DNA of 64,000 bases from the NCBI GenBank assembly GCA_963556695.1, contig CAUWAG010000018.1:248001-312000 (forward strand), written 5' to 3'. How positions within the stretch are numbered: position 1 is the first letter of the stretch; the number at the start of each line of letters is the position of its first letter. Shown here in pieces: positions 20,168-32,552 of the stretch. The position numbers and the translations under genes were made by a program. The notes beneath the pieces were generated by a model. It searched no databases. It saw only the letters and a list, made by a program, of their open reading frames with translations, and had not been told where the DNA came from. Source of the DNA: Anthostomella pinea. Taxonomy: Eukaryota > Ascomycota > Sordariomycetes > Xylariales > Xylariaceae.

Positions 20168-21607
20168 ATGAGCCGCTCCCCGGCATCCTCAGCCCTGCTC
20201 CCGATGCCCGGCTCGCCATCGTCATCCTGGGCTCTCTACAGGGCCCGCCTGTCGTCCATCTTTCGACGCTCCGACACGGCCGTCTTCGTCGCATTCTGGC
20301 TCTTTGGTACGCACATCCCCCGTCCAAGACCTCTCCGTTGAATCGCTGGACTCGCACGTATTCTCGACTGACTGACTAACCGACGATCCCCAGGCCTCAT
20401 CAACAACGTACTCTACGTCATCATCCTCTCAGCCGCCCAAGACCTCGTCGGCTCCCACGTGCCCAAGGGCGTCGTCCTCCTCGCCGACGTGCTGCCCTCC
20501 TTCTTCACCAAGCTGATCGCGCCCTACTTCATCCACAAGGTGCCCTACTCGCTGCGCATCCTCGTCTTCGCCGCCTTCTCCTCGGCCGGCATGTTCATGC
20601 TCGCGCTCACCCCGGTCGACCGCTCCGTCGGCGTCAAGATGGCGGGCGTCATATTCGCGAGTCTGAGCAGCGGGGCCGGCGAGCTGAGTTTCCTCGGCCT
20701 GACGCACTATTACGGCCAGCTGAGCCTGGCCGCCTGGGGCAGCGGCACGGGCGCGGCTGGTCTGGTTGGCGCCGGGTTGTACGTGTTGCTGACGGATTGG
20801 ATTGGCTTCACAGTCAAGAGTAGTCTCTTCGCGTCTGCATTTCTACCCGTGATCATGCTCGTCAGCTTCTTTGTTGTGCTACCTAGAGGACCTCTCCGCG
20901 ACGGTCATCACGCCAAGGACTACCAGCCAGTAGCAAGTCCGGACGAGTTGGACGACGAAGACGTGGAGGGCGTGTCAGCTCAGACCGCTGCCAGCAGTCT
21001 ACTAACCCCGGCGCCAGACTCTGGCAGAGAGGACCTCTGGTTCAAGGTCGGGGCGAATCTGCGTCGCGCGAAGTCGCTATTCTTTCCGTACATGCTTCCA
21101 TTGATGCTGGTCTACGTAGCAGAATACACCATCAACCAAGGTGTCTCACCAACACTCCTCTTCCCCCTGGAATCCTCCCCGTTCGGCGAGTTCCGCGATT
21201 TCTACCCCATGTACGGCTTCCTCTATCAGCTCGGCGCCTTCGTCTCGCGGTCATCCATCGCCTTCATACGTATCCGGCACCTCTACATCCCATCTTTCCT
21301 CCAGCTCGGCAACCTCGTTTTGCTGACGTTTCACGCTCTGCTAAACTTCATCCCATCCGTGTACCTCGTCTTCATAATCATCTTCTGGGAGGGCCTCCTT
21401 GGTGGTGCCGTCTACATCAACACGTTCGCCGAGATATTAGAGCATGTTCCCACATCAGAGCGAGAGTTTAGTCTTGGTGCCACGAGCGTCAGCGACAGCG
21501 GTGGTATCTGTATCGCTGGCTTTATTGGTATGGCCATGGAGGTCCGTCTTTGTGACTGGCAAGTCCAGCACGGGAGAGATTACTGTACGAGAATAGGGGT
21601 CAGCTGA
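20168..21607 (+). CDS. BTN1: Btn1/CLN3 (battenin) vacuolar membrane protein, 2 exons
   Basis: Exon 1 (20168-20306) and exon 2 (20394-21607) join across an intron with a CTGACTAAC branch-like site to give [20 protein letters not shown], the CLN3 signature helix. Further family blocks are [107 protein letters not shown] and the C-terminal [15 protein letters not shown]. Around ten membrane helices are evident, with a polar acidic loop ([10 protein letters not shown]) in the middle. In yeast and humans the protein sits in the vacuole or lysosome membrane and affects luminal pH and basic amino-acid or glycerophosphodiester handling. Length of about 450 residues matches the family. Confidence 0.95.
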
Positions 21608-22086
21608 GAAGCCAACTATTTGATACTACTGACAGTGCGTACATCGCGCCACACCCCAAATCCATTTTCTATGGCATATGTGTATCTCCATTGCTCTCGC
21701 GATGATTGTTCTCGCTTACAAATAGAAGCATCTAACACCAGCACAGACAGCATTACCACAGCGCAGCACAGACAGCATTACCACAGCACAGATGTAGCCC
21801 TGACGCATCCTAAGGCCCTTCGTAAGTTCCTTCCTACTGACCTGCGGCGGCGCCTTGGTACTGGGTTGGGCCTTGCCAGATCCAATCCATATCCATGTTT
21901 AGACCGGCGTCATTCCACTGGGAAGGGGGTAGAACCCTGCCAGTCGTTGTTAGCATTCCCCGTAGAGTCCCGCATATCTTGCTAGCCTCATGGTGCTGAA
22001 GGGGAGCAACTTGACCAAGACCTGACCCAAGAAAGCAGTGGATCCAAAGGGGTATTGTGGAGCATCGTCAAACTTTGGGGGTTCAC
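21608..22086. other. Convergent 3' region of BTN1 and the Zn2Cys6 gene
   Basis: No gene supported. The stretch contains a short direct repeat (separate entry) and probably both terminators. Confidence 0.45.
21741..21787. repeat. Tandem duplication of a 22-bp string, 25-bp period
   Basis: GCACAGACAGCATTACCACA plus GC occurs at 21741-21762 and again at 21766-21787, separated by three bases. It lies in the 3' flank of BTN1. Confidence 0.9.
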
Positions 22087-25025
22087 TCACATATCCCACT
22101 GTATGTCATCGCCTACCCCCAGGTTCATGCTATTGTCAAGCATCTGCTCCAAATCAGACCCGGCCTGCGACGGGAAAAGGTTGATTCCAGATACGAAATG
22201 AGGCCCTCCACTAGCATCTGCTTGATATTGGTAGCCATGACCAGCATGAGGTGGGTGGGCTTGATTTCCTTGGTTTCCCTGGTGTCCCTGGTGTCCCTGG
22301 ACATCCCGGGTGTCGCTACCGCCACTGGAACGATTTTCGTCGTTGGGATCGACATCCAGAACCATTCTGGATGGATCGGGGAGAGATGAGCGCTCAGTAG
22401 TCAGCCTCTCTCCGCTCAGAATCCCACCAGCTTTTGCGATCCCAATGGCCATGTTTGCGAATCGCGCCGACGTCCCGCACATCTCGATAGACGACATGAC
22501 CTGACACAGCCTTTTCACTCTGCTTTCCATTTCTTCCCTGCTGTATTCCTGGATCAACTCGGGGCTAGGTAGTGTTGGTCGAATTTGACCGACGCCTCCA
22601 TCTTGCGTAAGGGAGTCCGGATACAGCAAAGCGAGGGAGATGATGATGCACGCCACATACGCAAAACTTACGTCGACCCAAGTTATGCCGTTCAGGAAAC
22701 CTACTTCCGCCAATTCCAACACCGACTCGCTACAGCGCATCGCAGAAGTCACGCAGACCCTACTCAAGGTAGTGATCGTTGAGGCTTCAGATCCAAGTCG
22801 GTCCGCGCCATTGGCAGATTGAACAGCTCTGAGCAAGAAAGGCCGCGTCAAGAAGCTAAATGTGTCTTGATGCCGGATGCGAAGCAGGTGAACGTTTCGC
22901 CACGGGCTGTGATTGCCATCCAGGCCATCCGCGGCCGAAACAGCTTTCAGTCGTTTGGGCAGAATCTCTTCCCACGCCGCAAGGGGAACCAGAAATTCGA
23001 GCGCGCGACCATACGTCTTGGACGCAACGGAGGATGGATCGTAGATTTGACGTCTGATGGCTGCGTGCAGCATTTCCAGCTGGTAGGAATGTTTTAGGTA
23101 GTCGGCCGGCAGCAGGTTGCCTTCGAGGAAGTGGTCCTCGGGTAAGCCAACGTCCATCTCGTGGTCGTCGATGGCACTGGGGCGACCCAGGGAGCAGCAC
23201 AGGAACTGTTCCCAACTGTACATGGTCCACCAGATTCGTTTCCGAAGATATCGGTTGAGCGGATCGTACGAGTTGGATACCTTCTCACGATGCAACCCCA
23301 GGGCGATGGCGAGGCGGCATCCCGCCCCTTGAAAGGTCCAGGAGCTGGTTCTGTCGTTGGCGTTGTGATAGTACAATGACAGAAGCATATAAGCACACAC
23401 ATTTGGGAGACTCGAGGTGCTGAGAAATGGCGGCAGCCTGTCCACTTCGGCGAACCACTTGCGTTGGAACCCGAGCGAGCTGCCGTTCTGCGAGGTGCAC
23501 CGAGACCCAAATATAAAGATCATGTACAAGCAACACAGCCAGCCGATCGAAACGGATACGTCGCCCAACCTCTCGCCCTTGGCCCCGCCTCGGCTGCTTT
23601 CTCGTGAACGCCACAGAGTCTCGTATGCGTGTTGAAAGGTCCCTCGATGGAAAATGATGAAGTCTGGATGTACCGTGCGGAAATACGCATCGACACATTT
23701 GTCTGCTTGTTCTCTGGATGGCAGATCTATCGCCGATGCCAACCTGCGGTACCTCCAGTAGTCAGGGTTGTTGGGATAGTCCGGTGACGACTCGGGGATC
23801 TCCTCGAACGCCCACGGCGGAGAGTCGCCTTCTAGATGGTCTATAGCCGACGCAAGATGTCGCACTCGCATTGAGGACGACTTAGCTGGTCGATCCTCGC
23901 CGGCTCCGCTCTGCGAAGGTCGCAGCGTGTGGCCTATCAACCCCCGAGACCCGCCTATATCGACGATATCCCCACGATTCTCCGGAGATTGCTGGTGCTC
24001 GCTTGTCTCTAGTCGTCGTGCGATCAGCTCGCGAACGGCAACGAAGAAGGTCAGACTTCCGCACGGCCCTATGTAATGTGGCCGACCGCTGGCATCGAGG
24101 ATCAGCCCCGTGCTTCCATCTTCGTGCGCCAGAAGCTCGCCCTTCCGTCCGTGGGACGGTGGGGCCGCGCCCATCGATGAACCGCCTTGCCGCGTGTATG
24201 CCTGAGGCAGCATCGTTTTCTCGTGCGCCGCGCTGGCCTGGAATAGGGTGGGAGTTTGAGGTCGATCCGAAGGGGGCGTAGGCAATGCCAGGCCTCCCTG
24301 CACGGCAGAAGGCGCCGAAGAAGCCTGACCTGCTGTTTCGGCCAAGTCGGGGATCGTGAGCCCCATTCCTCGTCCGAATGCTACCAGTTCGTCGGCGCTG
24401 GAAGCAGGATCCAGGTTGGGAAATAGCGCCGAAACCAAGGCTTCCAGGGCTCTATATCGCCGATCGAGGTTCTCGACGCTTCCATACACGCGATGCTTCC
24501 GTGGCACGGTGGTGACGCACGGGATACCGGACTCGGTACATAGCTTGCAAGGCGGGAGGTCTTCCAGCCTCGCAGCCTCGTCGTCAGAGACCGGTCTCAC
24601 GCGAACGCACTTGCATCTTCGAACCTTGCATGCATCACAGCTGACCTGGGCGCGCTTCCGCTGCGAGTTAGGCACGCGGCGCTTCGCTCTCTGCTGCTCT
24701 CTCTGCTGCTGGTGTGCGGTCGGATTGGGGGCAGCGCCAGGTGTGGCATCGGCGCTGCTCAAGAAGGCCGAGGGCGCCGGGGTGATGGGGGCAGGAGCGT
24801 GCAGCGGGTGGAAGGGGCCGGCATTGGTGGCGACGGTAGCAAGGTCATTCAGTCTCCCTAGTGCCTCTGGCTGTTGTTGGTCTTTATTCAGTCCGAATAG
24901 ACGGGTGGTAGGCTGGGTCCCCGATACTTACCAGTGGGGTTGGCCTGTTGTTGTTGTTGTTGTTGCTTACCGGCGCCCGGCTGGTGGTAAGCAGCCATCC
25001 GATCGTTGTGCTGAGAACCAGACAT
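22087..25025 (-). CDS. Zn2Cys6 fungal-specific transcription factor, 2 exons, 957 aa
   Basis: Exon 1 (25025-24932) starts MSGSQHNDRMAAYHQPGAGK followed by seven Gln; exon 2 (24866-22087) carries the rest, and the joined frame has 958 codons with stop. The binuclear zinc cluster is Cys108-x2-Cys111-x6-Cys118-x19-Cys138-x2-Cys141-x6-Cys148, with a long acidic loop (SDDEAARLEDLPP) between the halves and a basic lead-in (KRRVPNSQRKRAQ). A coiled-coil-like linker follows (VENLDRRYRALEALV). The central region (DLPSREQADKCVDAYFRTVHPDFIIFHRGTF split over a typical start, then LGLHREKVSN and LRKRIWWTMYSWEQFLCCSLGRPSAI) is the fungal_trans domain. The C-terminus has short GHQGNQGNQ repeats and an acidic QWDM end. 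It is a nuclear DNA-binding regulator; the target pathway is not evident from the neighbours. A frame that starts downstream at TTG (24762) would miss the true start. Confidence 0.92.
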
Positions 25026-28000
25026 GCCTGCTATATGTCAGACTGTCAGACGGAGCCGGGAGTGCGCGGGTACTTCTGGGGAATCCGGGGGTGATGTCTC
25101 GATGCCAGTGGGCACGTGGAGATGTGGAGGATTGACCAGAGCGACTGGCTCTGCAGAGACGTCGGTGTGGGTGAATATGAACGAAAGAGAGGATGCTCTT
25201 GTGTCTAGGCATACCGAGTACCCGACCTAGACAAGTATGGACAGCGTCTTACCCACCTCGGGTGCGTAGGCCACAATGTTGACGGATCGGGAACTCTCCC
25301 TCAGAGGGCTCAGAGGGCTCAGAGGGCTCAGGAGTCGGGAGGATGGGATTTCGAGATGGGATGGGGTTTGGGAGAATTGCAGAAATGAGGAATGGAAGAT
25401 TTCGATCACGTTGAAAATTCGAGATTCGGTCGGGCCCACCGGCTCATCAGGGCAGCCTGCAGATTGGATACCTATCTGGTCACTGGTATAGGTAGGTACC
25501 CAACCGCCCTGGCGCCCCTGACGTTATGATGCGAGTGATGCAAGTCATGCGAATACCTGCTACCTTACCAGAAGGGAGGACAGAAAACGGATCTAGACAG
25601 CGCACGCCGGAGGTACCTCCGGCGGCCAATGTGGCTGTGGGGATGGCCCACCCACGGATGGCGGGTGAGGTGGGGCCCGGTCATGATGAGGTCAGCACTA
25701 GACAGGGCCTCCTTGACTACCTGACCCTACCTATGTGGGGTACCTAAGCCGGGGATCTATCTACACTCCACCCACCTCCTTTAATACATGTATGTACCCG
25801 CCTGCCTGCCCCCCCTTTCCATCCAACATGTTTTACTCTCGGCATGCGGCGAGAGTGACGTTAGCTTCAATGTTCAATGCTGAATGTTCGATTTCCTAAT
25901 CTGCGACCGAACGTTTCTGGTGAACACCTAATGGGCTATACATCAGGTAGTTGCCAAGATGCGCTACCTAGCCATCCCCGGTGTAGGCTCTCGGCTGAAC
26001 CACGTGGCTGGAAGCCCGATCCAGCGCCGTCACGTCTCCGGCGGGTGCAACCTTTGCTATTGTTATGACCAGCTTCATCGCAACGCGCTCTCAACCAAAT
26101 GACCAAATGCCAACCCCATTTGCGCAAGTCGAACCGCTGAACCGGGACTATCAAAGCGAGCATGGAGGACCTCAGGTGCCAGCAACTATGCTGTCGCTGA
26201 GGGTATCAAGAAGCAGTGACCAGGCGCATCAGGTACCGCACCCCTGTAGAGACATTTAACATGACTTTTTTAGGTGTGTTACATTTTATTTTGTTTATCA
26301 GACCTTGTCCTTTGTACAGTCGATGCTTCCGTATGTACGTAATGCATAGGTAGCTAGGTACCTGGTGATTACGGACCTTCAGCCAGGCCTCTCCATTGGG
26401 TTTCAGTTGAAGACTGCTATCTACCCCCTATTTAGTGCCCGGGGTGAACACCGGTCGTCACCCTGACAGCGCGGAAATATGCTATCCGCATGTTTTGCAA
26501 TGCTTCATACCCGGCGAAGTCTCCCTCTGATCCAGGATGAACCATGAAAAAGATCTACCACCGGTACCACACCCGGACGATATGATTTGCCGCTAACATC
26601 TTTGATCAAAAGCAGGCCCTCTCCTTTGACCAAGAGATAGGCAGCAGCACTTTGCAACTCTCTCCTGGACAACACGAAAGCAGCCAATCGCAACGACAGG
26701 ATTCTGTTCCTCTCTGCGGTTCGGCCCGCCTCAAGGAGTGCCACTTGACCAGTCTGACCACCTCCAAGCGCAACGGACTTGTCTTGGATGGCCGAGAAAC
26801 ACGAGCTTGCATGTTGGCACCAAAAGGACGTCGGATCAAAAGGACTTCGGCATCGCTCATCATCCATCCTGTAGGCCCTGTGTACTCTTGCCTGATAAGG
26901 TACTTCTGTGTTGCTGGCCTGCCCTCTCCGGGTGATCGGGAGGCTGTCCGAGGTACCCATACTTCACTTCGCGGGATATCACCCAGCGTCTGAGGAGACA
27001 AGTTCACCAAGTTCACATGTAGCCATATCCGCGTGCCATGTTAGCCTTCGTCGGTGGTCCTCCTCTCAGGACCGTTCTTGACCGCCAAATCAAGCCGCAG
27101 TAATCGTATCTGGATGCAGCACAATCCTTCAAGGACGGGAGATCATCATGGCGCACGGTATCGGTGTATCGAAGCACCTCCATGCTAAGTCGGACACCAC
27201 AAGTGTCGCACCGTGATGACGTGTAACCACGCCATTGAACCTTATGTACCTCTTACCGATCGGTCCAGGCCGGATGCAGACTGGGAGAAGAAAGGGGAAG
27301 TCCTACAGCACGGACTGCATACGATACTGATCAAATGACAAGATTACGGTCGCAAGGCTGAGGATGAGACACTTGTAAAGCAGAAACTGATCTGGTTGCA
27401 CCAGGGTCTGGTATGGTTACCGCAGAGTGCACTACGATGAGGTGAACATCAATAGCCAGTCGTGGTCAAGGACCTTCGCTTGAGGGATCGCACGCTTCCT
27501 CTTCATGCCTAACGGGCGAGGAAGACAGAAAATATAGTTCACGGCTTCTCAATGGAAACCAATGATACGTCTTCATGCGTCACTGATATCGGTTTACGTA
27601 GCTCTAGCCTGGCGAGACCCGGAAGCCTGTCCAAAGCCGGAGGTTTTCACCGCTTTGTTCCTACCACATTGAGAACCCCGTATGTTGTATGTTAATCATA
27701 TCGCTTGAGATACAAGTCATCAGGTGTAGCAGCATCGACGTAGGTGCCACTGAAGACAGGTGGTCCTCATATGAGATCGCTGATTGATGGTGCACGAGCC
27801 TGACCTCGTCCCCCTTTCAACGTATCACTGACGCTCAAACGAAAGGTCAAGGTCTTGAACATGCAGGCTCTTCGCTGTACTTGGTTGAGAAGCAGTCCGA
27901 CAGACATAAGATCATTTGCAAATAAAGAAAGGTATGCTGCCATAAACATGTCACAGCCAGGATCCCAACCGTCAACTATTATGCGCGAGTCCATCCACGC

Positions 28001-28060
28001 AGCAAAGCTGACTGGAAATCATCACTTCACCGAACTGCGTCTGCTCTGCTGCTTTCCGCG
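25026..28060. other. Three-kilobase intergenic region
   Basis: Upstream region of the Zn2Cys6 gene. At 25299-25332 the string CTCAGAGGG occurs three to four times in tandem. Short frames on both strands (for example 26505-26960 and 26606-27016, minus) overlap each other and show no family content, so no gene is called. Several AGGTAGGTACC-like strings are scattered here. Long upstream regions of this kind are common for fungal regulators. Confidence 0.5.
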
Positions 28061-28599
28061 ATGAACATTCTTCTCACAACTATGGTCATAACGGTCGGAG
28101 CAGCAATGACGCTCCCCGTAGGTGGAATGTCTGCCGGCTTCGTAGTCAGCGACTTCGTAGCCGAAGCCGTACCTCACTCCACACTAGCCAGGTGCGTTCC
28201 CACCCGTCCCTACCATGACACCGCCGCCCACGAGGTAGGTGGCCCTCACGCCAACCGACTAACAATCCAACAAGCTACACCTTCAAGGCCGGCATCGAGC
28301 CCAACGTCATCCCCACGACCTGCGCCGCCCAGCCCAACACCTTCAGCAGGCTCGTGAGCGTCGGCCGCACCGCGTGCCAGGATGACACGAAGTACACGTG
28401 GTCGTGGACCTTCGACGACGACGGCAGCTCGCAGCTGGAGCTGTGGTTCGAGTTCCCGAGCGGCGACGACAGGGTCCTGCATGGCGTGCGCAATATACCC
28501 GCCGAGCAGATCGTGTGGACCAACCAGCAGAGTCCCACTGGTACTGTGCAGGCTTACGATGGCCCGGATAATTTCACTGTTTCCTATCTCCCAGATTGA
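28061..28599 (+). CDS. Small secreted protein, 2 exons, 151 aa
   Basis: Exons 28061-28191 and 28275-28599 join in frame (152 codons with stop). The start MNILLTTMVITVGAAMTLPV is a signal peptide. The mature part reads VSDFVAEAVPHSTLASYTFK, then IPTTCAAQPNTF, GRTACQDDTKYTWSWTF, LELWFEFPSGDDRVLHG and ends NFTVSYLPD. There are two cysteines (TTC, TAC), a likely disulfide, and one N-glycosylation sequon NFT near the end. It resembles the large class of uncharacterised Sordariomycete small secreted proteins with an early F-V-A-x-A-V-P-H-S string; function is unknown and an effector role is only a possibility. The intron donor GTGCGT and acceptor AACAAG are normal. Confidence 0.78.
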
Positions 28600-28853
28600 A
28601 CGTTGGCAAGGGCTGCTGCTGTTGGTTGAAGTAAAGTATTGGTTTGGACGGATCTTGAAAGTGGGTTCTCCCCCTATATGGTTGTCAGTCAGATTGATAG
28701 AGCCAGAGGATCATGTATTTCAGGATTAGTTCTACTCGTCTCGATATCAATCTTCGTATCGTATCATTAAGGTTCTTTCAGCTCCGGCCTCGCTTATATT
28801 ACATGATAAAATATGTACAGGAAGCGAATAATGACACGCAAGCAAACTGTACC

Positions 28854-30306
28854 CTACGAGGCCTGCTCGACAGCATGACCAATAGCATCCGCACCCGTCT
28901 CAACATCCGGCTCCTCCTTCTTCATACCTTCGACCTCCTCCTCCTTGACCTCCTCTCCAGCTTCACCTTCAACCTTGCCACGTCTAAACGCCTTCCTAAG
29001 CTCACACTTGCCCAAATTCTTCCCGCCCGCCTTGCACTCATCACAGCTCTTCCCGTGCTTGATTATGAGGATATGCAGGCTGTACTTGTCCTCGTCCGGT
29101 ATCCGAGCATCAAGATGCGCATGCGTCTGATCCCGCGAGCAGTCCCTGGGCCTCCACTCCAGCAAGCCCGTAATACGATGCACGTGCGTATCGACGGCGA
29201 AGCTCTCGCGCCGCAGGCAGAACAGCAGCACGCAGCTCGCCGTCTTGGGTCCCACGCCCTGAAACGCCAGCATCTCCCTCATGGCGTCGTCGTCGGAGGC
29301 CTGGAACAGGTGGTCGAGCGAGTAGGCGCCGTACTTGTCGCGCGCCTGCTGCAGGATGCTGATGATGACGCGGCTCTTGACGACGCTGAGCCCACCGCTC
29401 GCAATCGTCTCCTGCAGCTTCGCCTGCCCGCCCGCGACGATGGCGTCCCATTTGTCGCTGCCGCCGTCTAGTGTATGAAAACGTCCCTGGTTAGTTACCG
29501 TACCCTATGTCTCTGGAATCGCCTAGCAGAATTACTTACTGCCGAGAAGTTAGCAGAAGGTTCAAGTGTATTCCAGGACCGGGGACTTGGGGTCTAGAAT
29601 AGGGATGTTTTTATACATGCCAGGCTTTGTCCATGCTGAGCTTGGCGCGCGTGCTGTTGCGGTCGCTGGTGTTCTGCGACAGGATCGTCCGCACCAGCGC
29701 GTCCAGCACCGAGGGCGAGTTGCCGCACCCGGCGCGCTGCGTCGGCGCCGCTGTGAGCTTCTCGGGCCGCTGGCGCGCGCCGTGGAGGGAGGCCAGGATC
29801 TTGTGCGCCAGTTTGCACTCCTCGGGCGTCGGGTGCGCAAAGTCTGGGAACGGCGACTGATTGGCGAACTGTGAATATGACTTCAGTTTCTTCGCCTGGA
29901 GATCGGCAGCCTTGTCCTCCTTGGTCTTGCTGGGCTTCCGAGGACTGCCAGTCTCTGATTTTGCGGGCGTTGAAGCCGGGGAAGGCTTCACTTTGGTAGG
30001 TGAATGTGGTGGCGCATTGTCGTCTTCATCTGGGCTCTCGACCTTGACCTTCTTCCTCCGACGGTCAGGAGTAGCCGAGGGAGCTTCCCGTTTGGCGACC
30101 CTCTGCTTCTTCTGTGGTTGTGTTCTCACGGGTGATTCCTCCTGTTTGACCGGGGTTTCTTCATTGGCTGGCTTGACGTGTCTCGCACTGCGCCGGCGTT
30201 CTACACTCTCGGGCCCTGGGGTGGCGCTGCTTTTCGCCCGAGCCATGTCGAAAGCCCGTTGGTAGACTCGAATGCGTTTAGGCGGTGACCAGAGGTGGCG
30301 TATCAT
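28854..30306 (-). CDS. HhH-GPD DNA glycosylase (endonuclease III-like), 2 exons, about 440 aa
   Basis: Exon 1 (30306-29617) starts MIRHLWSPPKR (a second ATG, MARAKSS, lies 20 residues in). It carries a basic, Ser/Pro-rich nuclear-type leader, then PSVLDALVRTILSQNTSDRN, the entry helix of the glycosylase fold. Exon 2 (about 29486-28854) continues GGLSVVKSRVIISILQQ, MLAFQGVGPKTASCVLLFCL and ESFAVDTHVHRITGLLEW. The helix-hairpin-helix has the Lys of GPKTA expected in bifunctional glycosylase/lyases and the Asp of AVDTHVHR as catalytic residue, so it should excise damaged bases and nick the strand during base-excision repair. The C-terminal cysteines (KSCDECK...GKCELRK) do not match the four-cysteine iron-sulfur pattern of endonuclease III. 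The acidic Glu/Lys tail is unusual. The exact acceptor is my choice between two candidates. Confidence 0.85.
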
Positions 30307-30902
30307 GAAAATTAAGCTTCAAGGGGGCAGTATGTTGGGGGATTATAGACTTTGCAATCTCGACATGTTGTGACGCATGCGCACGATGGATGGGTCAGCT
30401 GGAATGTGGTGATGTCAGTGACCCCCCCGGCCCCCGCCGGACTCCTGGAAATGGTGCCTGCGCTAGCGTCGATCGTGCCCCATGGCCGGGCCCTTGCCCC
30501 TGAAATTGAATTGGCAGCGCCCCCTGAACCCCTGAACCCCTGAACCCCTTGCGGTTTCCCGTCTACACATCAGGTACATGAAGTACCGTATTGTATATGG
30601 CTGGCATGGCACTTGCAAAGTTGGCAAACTGTAAGTAGGCGCCAGCATTTTACCCCATAGCCAGGCTGCATTTGAGGATGTTCCCATACTCCCATACTAT
30701 TATCCCGGCTCGGCATGGAAGCGGGCATGGATCACCATTGGCATGTGGTGTATACCTGAAAAGGTGTTGAAATCGATACGCAATGTGGATATTTTGAGCG
30801 AGGCAATATCCAAGAAGGTTTATTTGCACCCTCTCAGAGAGTAAACAAAGGAAGAAGACCCTACGGCGTGAGACAATTCATGACCTGTTCCCCAGTGATT
30901 GT
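30307..30902. other. Intergenic region
   Basis: No gene seen. At 30518-30549 the 9-bp string CCCCTGAAC (variants) is repeated about three times in tandem. Confidence 0.45.
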
Positions 30903-32535
30903 CTAGCCCCTGCCAAAGCGAGGATCAACCCGTACAGCGCCATAATGCTTCAGGAACCGGCCCCAGACAGTATAGCAGCCCTCATGGCCCGACTTCCCAA
31001 GCTCTCCCATGGCTATTGGCCAAAGCACTCTGCCCGCGCCATCTTCCTACCCAAGAGGCCGCTCTCCCCCGTGGCTGTCCTCAGACTCGGGCGATGCACT
31101 CATGTAACCTGGATCGACCGTATTCATGGCAACGCGGTGGGCATTCCAAGTCGACGAAGCCTCTGTCTCCGTGATCATGTTCAGTGCAGCCTTCGACATA
31201 TTGGTATGTACGTGCTTTCCATTCTTCGCCGGGCTTTTGTTTGAGCGTTCAAATATTCCTTCGCGGGAAGAGACGTTGATGATGTAGCCGTCGGCGTTTG
31301 CCGACTGAGATTCGCTAGATGACCTTCTGTACATCAATGGCAGTAACTCGCGCACTAGGATCAATGGGACGAAGGTATTGACCGAGTGAGCCGAAATCAC
31401 ATCCTCATACGGTATCTCGGTCAAAGACTGCACCCAGGATGAGCCTGCGGGATGTGATGAAGGCGCCAGGGTGGTGTCGTTAGCAGGGGATGATGACTCT
31501 CCGGACCTAAGTGGTTAGGGTGACAGGCATTCGATGGCTGGAGTGATCCCTGCCCTCACACGTGGCTGATAGGAGGTTGGCGGGAGGAGTGAAGAGACAC
31601 CAGTCGAGTGACTTCTCAGAAGGAATTCTCTTTCGACAGTTGACTTCTCTTTCTCGATACTGTCCGTCAGCGTCTGAGCAGCATTATTGATCAAGATGTG
31701 TAGCCGTCCGCCCCATCCTTCCACAACTACGCGAACCTGCCTCGCGAGGTCGAAAGCGTCCCTCGCAGCCCGAAAATCAGCCCCAATGATTCTCAGTTTG
31801 TCACACCATGTGTTTGAGTCTCGCTCAGCCTGGTATCGAGCCAAGGCATCATGAGGGTATCGCGTTGAGACAATTACACTGGCACCGCAGCGTACGAGAC
31901 GAAGAGCAACGTGATAGCCGAGATTGATCCTTCCTCCGGTCACGAGAGCAACCTTTCCTGTGAGGTTAAACTTTGATGGAAGAGATAATCTAGAGCCTGC
32001 GAGGTTAAAGTCGCCGCAAGGCACGCACATTGCAGGGAAGACCTCGTGAGGTGTAATGATCATCAACAGACATATATAACAAGTCCGAGCCTTGTCCTTA
32101 CCCTGCCGGGTGTGCGTATAATCGTTGGCCGACTGTTTCCACGATGGAGACTGAGCCGCATCCTTCGGAGTGCCATCTTCCAGTTTCGCGATTTTATCAA
32201 CCACTTGGATGAGCGCGTCGGTGGCCGTCATCTCGTGTGGCTGTAGAGATGCTTGCCCCAAAAGCCGGTGCAAGGTTCTCGCTGTTGTGACGAGATCGTT
32301 TTGGGTCAACCCGCTTGCTACCTCAGTATTTTTGGATTGGCTTGCCGTCCCAGCATCCCCAGCATCGAGGCTTTGGGGGTCAGTCTCAAAGACTAGTCGC
32401 TGAGTATCCTCTGGGTCATCGACTTCCGGGGCCTTCTGCAAGCACCGACGGATTTTCTTGAGTACAGTCTCGTAAACAAGCTGTTGGACACCCACATCAA
32501 TGTCCAGAGAAGGTGTAAGGGACTTGGCGATTTGT
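30903..32535 (-). pseudogene. Short-chain dehydrogenase/reductase with early TAG; 5' end unresolved
   Basis: The exon 32535-31560 begins right at a clean acceptor (CCTAACCTACGCCACTTGCTAG) and has no ATG of its own. It carries RTCYICLLMIITPHEVFPAM and CVPCGDFNLAG, a CxxC-like pair often found ahead of this SDR subgroup, then NLTGKVALVTGGRINLGYHV (Rossmann motif with GRINLG in place of GxxxGxG), RYPHDALARY and HILINNAAQTL. After an intron, 31496 onward gives WVQSLTEIPYEDVISAHSVN, GYIINVSSREGIFE and KHVHTNMSKAALNMIT; the usual Tyr of YxxxK is His here, as in this subgroup. At 31047-31049 a TAG stops the frame after GGERPLG, yet the same frame runs on EDGAGRVLWPIAMGE and WGRFLKHYGAV to a TAG at 30903. 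So the last 50 residues are conserved beyond a stop. The first exon is missing or merged with the upstream F-box gene. Confidence 0.72.
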
Positions 32536-32552
32536 CTAGCAAGTGGCGTAGG

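Noticed and set aside
24356..25135. A 259-residue plus-strand frame
   Set aside because: Antisense to the zinc-cluster region and first exon of the Zn2Cys6 gene; its composition follows the antisense of real codons.
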